A stretch of 64,000 bases of DNA from Cellulomonas sp. PhB150 (lineage in GTDB: Bacteria > Actinomycetota > Actinomycetes > Actinomycetales > Cellulomonadaceae). Below the pieces are notes generated by a model that was not told the DNA's origin, did not search any database, and saw only the letters and a program-made list of their open reading frames with translations. The position numbers and the translations under genes were made by a program. The stretch spans positions 310,001 through 374,000 of the forward strand of contig NZ_RKHX01000004.1 of assembly GCF_003755175.1 (NCBI RefSeq), given 5' to 3'. This document shows positions 59,968 through 64,000 of this stretch, in pieces. The first letter of the stretch is position 1; every line of letters begins with the position of its first letter.

Positions 59968-61887
59968 ATGAGGAGATCCACGTTCGCCGCCACGGCGGCG
60001 CTCGCGCTGGTCGTCGGGGTCACCACCCCGGCCGCCGCGCACGGTGGCGCCAGGCACGACGACCCGCAGGCCCAGGTGTGGGTGACGACGGTCGACCGCG
60101 CCGAGCTGCTGCACCAGCGCGCGCCGGTCGCGTTCACGAAGGACGCGTCGGACCTCACGACGATCGTCGTCGACCCGAACCAGCGCTTCCAGACGATGGA
60201 CGGCTTCGGCGCCTCGATCACGGACTCGTCCGCGGCGCTCCTGGCCGCGATGCCGAAGGCGACCCGCGACGCGACCATGCGCAAGCTGTTCGACCCCCGC
60301 GCGGGCATCGGCGTCAGCTTCCTGCGCCAGCCCGTCGGCTCGTCGGACTTCACCGCCGCCGACGAGCACTACACGTTCGACGACGTCGCCCCCGGCCAGA
60401 CGGACCTCCCGCTGAAGAGGTTCAGCATCGCGCACGACGAGGAGCAGGTGCTGCCTCTGCTGCGCCAGGCCAAGAGGCTCAACCCGCAGCTCACCGTCCT
60501 GGCCACCCCCTGGAGCCCGCCGGCGTGGATGAAGACCGGCGACTCCCTCGTCGGCGGCCGCCTCAAGGACGACCCGAAGATCTACGACGCCTACGCGCGC
60601 TACCTGGTGAAGTTCGTGCAGGCGTACGCGAAGGCGGGCGTGCCGGTCGACTACCTGACCGTGCAGAACGAGCCGCAGAACCGCACGCCCAGCGAGTACC
60701 CGGGCACGGACATGCCGGTCGCGCAGCAGATCAAGGTCATCGAGGCGCTCGGCCCGATGCTGAAGAAGGCCAGCCCGCGCACCCAGATCCTGGGCTACGA
60801 CCACAACTGGGAGACGCACCCGAACGACGCCGCGAACACCCCTCCCGGTGAGGACCCGGGCACGGACTACCCGTACCAGCTGCTCGACAGCCCGGCCGCG
60901 AAGTGGGTCGCCGGCACCGCCTACCACTGCTACTACGGCGACCCGTCGGCGCAGACCGCCCTGCACGACGCCTACCCGAAGAAGGGCATCTGGTTCACGG
61001 AGTGCTCCGGCTCGCACGGCGCGACCGACACCCCTGAGCAGATCTTCCGCGGCACGCTCACCTGGCACGCCCGGACGCTGACCATCGGCACGACCCGGAA
61101 CTGGGCCAAGTCGGTCGTCAACTGGAACATCGCGTTGCGCGAGGACGGCGGCCCGCACCTCGGCGGCTGCGACACCTGCACGGGCCTGGTGACGGTGGCC
61201 GACGACGGCACCGTGCGGACCGACGCGGAGTACTACACGATCGGGCACCTCTCGAAGTTCGTGAAGCCGGGCGCCGTGCGCATCGGGTCCACGTCGTTCG
61301 GGACCACCGGGTGGAACGGCCAGATCATGGACGTGGCCTTCCGGAACCCGGACGGCTCGACCGCGCTCGTCGTGCACAACGAGAACGACGACCCGCGCTC
61401 GTTCGCGGTCGCCGTGGGCGACCGCACGTTCGAGTACACGCTGCCCGGCGGATCGCTGGCGACGTTCACGTGGCCCGCCTCGCGCGCGCTGAAGCCGGCA
61501 CTGCACGCCGTGCCAATGACGCACGCCACCGCGAACGCGTCGCTCAACCCGTCCGACGCGGCGCTCGCCATCGACGGGGACGCCTCGACCCGCTGGTCGA
61601 GCGGTGCCGCGCAAGCCCCGGGCCAGTACCTGCAGGTCGACCTCGGGAAGGTGAAGACGTTCCGGCAGGTGGCGATCGACAGCGGCGACAACCTGGGCGA
61701 CTACGCCCGGTCGTGGACGCTGACCGCCAGCCGCGACGGCCGCATCTGGCACACGATCGGCAGCGGGACCGGCACGGGCCAGCTGACCACGGTCGACACC
61801 CGCACCACGGCCCGCTACCTGCGGGTCAATGCCGCGGGCGAGGCCGGCAACTGGTGGTCCCTGGCGGACATCCGCCTGTACCGCTGA
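59968..61887 (+). CDS. Secreted GH30 glycosidase with C-terminal F5/8C (CBM32-like) domain
   Basis: This 639-aa exported protein has a signal peptide ending TTPAAA. The GH30 barrel carries the acid/base Glu235 (TVQNEP) and the nucleophile Glu345 (FTECSG). GH30 members of this subgroup are endo-beta-1,6-glucanases or glucosylceramidases. A discoidin-type domain at ~510-639 (SLNPSDAALAIDGDASTRWSSG) would bind polysaccharide. I choose the ATG at 59968 because GGAGAG lies 4 nt before it; the ATG at 59956 has no ribosome site. It is divergent from lacI. Confidence 0.92.
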   Translation: MRRSTFAATAALALVVGVTTPAAAHGGARHDDPQAQVWVTTVDRAELLHQRAPVAFTKDASDLTTIVVDPNQRFQTMDGFGASITDSSAALLAAMPKATRDATMRKLFDPRAGIGVSFLRQPVGSSDFTAADEHYTFDDVAPGQTDLPLKRFSIAHDEEQVLPLLRQAKRLNPQLTVLATPWSPPAWMKTGDSLVGGRLKDDPKIYDAYARYLVKFVQAYAKAGVPVDYLTVQNEPQNRTPSEYPGTDMPVAQQIKVIEALGPMLKKASPRTQILGYDHNWETHPNDAANTPPGEDPGTDYPYQLLDSPAAKWVAGTAYHCYYGDPSAQTALHDAYPKKGIWFTECSGSHGATDTPEQIFRGTLTWHARTLTIGTTRNWAKSVVNWNIALREDGGPHLGGCDTCTGLVTVADDGTVRTDAEYYTIGHLSKFVKPGAVRIGSTSFGTTGWNGQIMDVAFRNPDGSTALVVHNENDDPRSFAVAVGDRTFEYTLPGGSLATFTWPASRALKPALHAVPMTHATANASLNPSDAALAIDGDASTRWSSGAAQAPGQYLQVDLGKVKTFRQVAIDSGDNLGDYARSWTLTASRDGRIWHTIGSGTGTGQLTTVDTRTTARYLRVNAAGEAGNWWSLADIRLYR

Positions 61888-61894
61888 CCCACCA

Positions 61895-61946
61895 CCCGCG
61901 AGTGCTACCCACGCGTGGGTAGCACTCGCGGGGTAGCACTCGCGGG
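61895..61946. terminator. 38-bp perfect palindrome plus tandem copy of its right half
   Basis: CCCGCGAGTGCTACCCACG (61895-61913) is followed with no loop by its exact complement (61914-61932), centred on ACGCGT. GGGTAGCACTCGCGGG is then repeated at 61931-61946. It lies between the convergent GH30 and Pnkp genes and probably terminates both; the extra copy looks like a recent duplication. Confidence 0.75.
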
Positions 61947-61949
61947 GGG

Positions 61950-64000
61950 CTAGAGGCGGGGGTCCACCGGGTCCGACTCCATCGCGAGGACCGCGAAGAC
62001 CGGTTCGTGGATGCGCCAGAGGGGCTCCGCACGGGCCAGGCGCTCGAGGGACTCCAGGCCCAGCGCGTACTCGCGCAGGGCGAGCGAGCGCTTGAGGCCG
62101 ATGTGCCGGTCCTTGAGGCGGACCAGGTTCTCCGGGACCGTGTAGTCCGGGCCGTAGATGATCCGCAGGTACTCGCGACCACGCACCTTGAGGCCGGGCT
62201 GGACCAGCCCGCGGCGGGTGCGCGTGAGGTTGGTGACCGGCTTGACGACCATGCCCTCGCCGCCGGCGGCCGTGAGCGTCGTCCACCACTCGACGGCCTC
62301 GGCCGGATCGGCGGTGTCCACGACGACGCGGCCCGTGGTGCGGAACAGCTCGGGGTCGGCGGCGACGAGGCGGTCGGCGATCGCGAGGTGCCACAGGTGG
62401 TCGCGGTCGTGGAAGGTCGAGCCCTCGGCGGCCAGCACCTGGAAGACCGCGAGCTGCACGCCGTCGAGCCCGTCGGTGTCCCAGCGGTAGCGGCGGTAGG
62501 CGGCCGAGTACGCGTCGGCGTCCTCGCGCCGCACCGCGGTCCGGGCGGTGAGGTCGGCGACGTCCAGGCCGCGGGCCGCGGCCGTGCCCAACGCGGACAG
62601 CGCCGCGGGCAGCGCCAGGCGGGCGGCCGCACCCACGGCCGCGTACTGGGTGCGCAGCAGGGGGTCCGCCTTGAGCGACCACGGCAGGAGCTCGGCGTCG
62701 AGCAGCAGCCAGTCCGTCCCGAGCTCGGCGAAGACCGGCGCGGCGGCCGCGCGGACGCGGGCGAGCAGCTGCTCCGTGAGGTCGTCGTCCAGGAACGCCC
62801 GCCCGGTGCGGGTGTAGACGGCACCGGTCCGGCCGGGCTCGCCCCCGAAGCGTCGGGCCGCGACGGACGCGTCGGCACACACGAGCACGACGGCGCGCGA
62901 GCCCATGTGCTTCTCCTCGCAGATCACGCGCGGCACGTCGACGGCGGCGAACGCCGCGAACGCCTCGTCCGGGTGCTCGAGGAAGTCCGGGCGCGGCGAG
63001 GTCGCCACGGGCGCCATCGTCGGCGGCAGGTAGGGCAGCCAGCGCGGGTGCAGCGCGAAACGGCTCATCACCTCGAGCGCGCCCGCGGCCTGCTCGGCGC
63101 GGACGGTGATGCGGCCGTGGTGAGCGGTCTCCACGACGCGCGACCCGAGCACGTCGGTGATCGCGAGGTCGTCGTCGGCGCGGACGTCCGCCACGGCCGG
63201 GAACGGCCGGGCTGGCTCGTACCAGACCTGCTCCGCGTCGACCTGGACGATCTCGCGTTCCGGGTAGCGCAGCGCGGTGAGCCGGCCGCCGAAGACGGCG
63301 CCGGTGTCGAGGCACATCGTGTTGTTGACCCACTCCGGCTCGGGCGTGGGCGTGTGGCCGTAGAGGACGGTGGCGCGGCCGCGGTAGTCCTGCGCCCAGG
63401 GGTAGCGCACGGGCAGGCCGAACTCGTCGGTCTCACCGGTCGTGTCGCCGTAGAGGGCGAACGAGCGCACCCGGCCCGAGGCGCGCCCGTGGTACTCCTC
63501 CTTGAGCCCGGCGTGCGCGACGACGAGTCGCCCGTCGTCGAGCACCAGGTGGGCGAGGAGGCCGTCGCACCAGTCGAGCACCGCTCGGCGTTCGTCGTCG
63601 GGCACCGCGGCGAGCTGCTCGAGCGTCGTCTCGAGCCCGTGGCTGACCTGGACCTGCCGCCCGCGCAGCGCGCGAACCAGCTTGGCCTCGTGGTTGCCGG
63701 ACACCGCGAGCGCGTGGCCGGCCGCCGACATGCCCATCACCAGACGGAGCACGCCCGGGCTGTCGGGGCCGCGGTCGACGAGGTCGCCGACGAACACCGC
63801 GGTGCGACCGTCGGGGTGGGCGGCGTCGACCGGGCCGCGCTCGTCGCGGGTGATCGCGTAGCCGAGGCGGCCGAGCAGCGTGGTGAGCTCGGGCAGGCAG
63901 CCGTGCACGTCGCCGATCACGTCGAAGGGTCCGTGCCGGTCGCGCAGGTCGTTGCGCAGCTTCTCGCGCACGACCTGCGCGGTGTCGATCTCCTCGACGC
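61950..64000 (-). CDS. Polynucleotide kinase-phosphatase (Pnkp), 5' part beyond the window
   Basis: The reading frame is open to the right edge (VEEIDTAQVVREKLRNDLRD), so the gene continues outside and an internal GTG at 63971 is not the true start. Visible are the metallophosphoesterase domain (FDVIGDVHGC, VGDLVDRGPDS, VSGNHE) and the ligase-like adenylyltransferase domain with the nucleotidyl lysine in EEKHMGSRAV and GEGMVVKP. The missing N-terminus should be the kinase domain. Pnkp heals and helps seal broken RNA with Hen1; a hen1 gene is expected beyond the edge. Confidence 0.92.
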   Translation of the reverse strand, partial: VEEIDTAQVVREKLRNDLRDRHGPFDVIGDVHGCLPELTTLLGRLGYAITRDERGPVDAAHPDGRTAVFVGDLVDRGPDSPGVLRLVMGMSAAGHALAVSGNHEAKLVRALRGRQVQVSHGLETTLEQLAAVPDDERRAVLDWCDGLLAHLVLDDGRLVVAHAGLKEEYHGRASGRVRSFALYGDTTGETDEFGLPVRYPWAQDYRGRATVLYGHTPTPEPEWVNNTMCLDTGAVFGGRLTALRYPEREIVQVDAEQVWYEPARPFPAVADVRADDDLAITDVLGSRVVETAHHGRITVRAEQAAGALEVMSRFALHPRWLPYLPPTMAPVATSPRPDFLEHPDEAFAAFAAVDVPRVICEEKHMGSRAVVLVCADASVAARRFGGEPGRTGAVYTRTGRAFLDDDLTEQLLARVRAAAAPVFAELGTDWLLLDAELLPWSLKADPLLRTQYAAVGAAARLALPAALSALGTAAARGLDVADLTARTAVRREDADAYSAAYRRYRWDTDGLDGVQLAVFQVLAAEGSTFHDRDHLWHLAIADRLVAADPELFRTTGRVVVDTADPAEAVEWWTTLTAAGGEGMVVKPVTNLTRTRRGLVQPGLKVRGREYLRIIYGPDYTVPENLVRLKDRHIGLKRSLALREYALGLESLERLARAEPLWRIHEPVFAVLAMESDPVDPRL

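Noticed and set aside
59953..63333. An 1126-codon minus-strand frame spanning GH30 and Pnkp
   Set aside because: It crosses two real genes and a terminator palindrome and shows no domain.
1..64000. tRNA genes and CRISPR arrays
   Set aside because: I looked for T-loop sequences such as GGTTCGAATC with a matching acceptor stem and for regularly spaced repeats, and found none.

Overview
The window is about 74 % G+C and reads as a chromosomal segment of a high-GC actinobacterium, most likely a Cellulomonas-like member of the Micrococcales. This assignment is inferred from gene content: a GTG-rich start repertoire, a MoxR/DUF58/DUF4129 operon, a CgoX-type oxidase gene inside a heme cluster, a LexA-type SOS box of the actinobacterial form, and secreted glucan hydrolases with discoidin-type binding modules. 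No rRNA, tRNA, CRISPR array, prophage or complete insertion sequence was seen.

Layout. 1-3.4 kb: an S9 peptidase, then a lone AbiEi/DUF559-like nuclease-fold gene beside three copies of a palindromic repeat. 3.4-7.7 kb (minus): a copper operon (membrane protein, YcnI, CopC, CopD-CtaG fusion). 7.8-10.5 kb (plus): an MFS exporter, a Tat-exported Rieske lipoprotein and a small membrane protein. 10.5-15.4 kb (minus): HisC-like aminotransferase and a 2-oxoacid dehydrogenase E1alpha-E1beta-E2 operon behind two abutting operator palindromes. 15.5-21.5 kb: a holin-like protein, then a tightly overlapping minus-strand operon DUF4129 - membrane protein - MoxR - DUF58 - membrane protein - small ORF - alpha/beta hydrolase. 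21.6-24.1 kb: purB and an unrecognised gene. 24.1-32.1 kb: heme synthesis, hemA divergent from hemE-hemY, then hemC-hemD-hemB-hemL.

32-37 kb: RDD protein, TauE/SafE transporter with an Rrf2 regulator, then a copper-efflux operon csoR-copZ-copA with a CsoR operator. 37-43.6 kb: CPBP protease, SOS-regulated DUF222/HNH gene, HdeD-like protein, a large pseudokinase-flippase fusion, and a SHOCT protein. 43.7-44.5 kb holds two genes too short for routine calling: a 46-codon ORF directly behind a class I cyclic-di-GMP riboswitch, and a 56-aa CsbD protein. 44.6-49.5 kb: acyltransferase and a 1366-aa GH87 alpha-1,3-glucanase with a structured mRNA leader. 49.6-56.6 kb: epimerase, two lipoproteins (one a penicillin-binding protein), two aldo-keto reductases, an SDR and a YCII protein. 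56.7-61.9 kb: a secreted beta-helix protein, a LacI regulator and a GH30 glucanase, which look like a beta-glucan utilisation locus. 61.95 kb to the right edge: most of a Pnkp RNA-repair enzyme, cut by the window end.

The themes are copper handling (import/trafficking at 3.4-7.7 kb, efflux at 34-37 kb), tetrapyrrole synthesis, secreted glucan degradation and nucleic-acid damage response. The most interesting signals are the riboswitch with its tiny target ORF, the palindromes around the nuclease-like gene, and the GNRA-capped leader of the GH87 gene.
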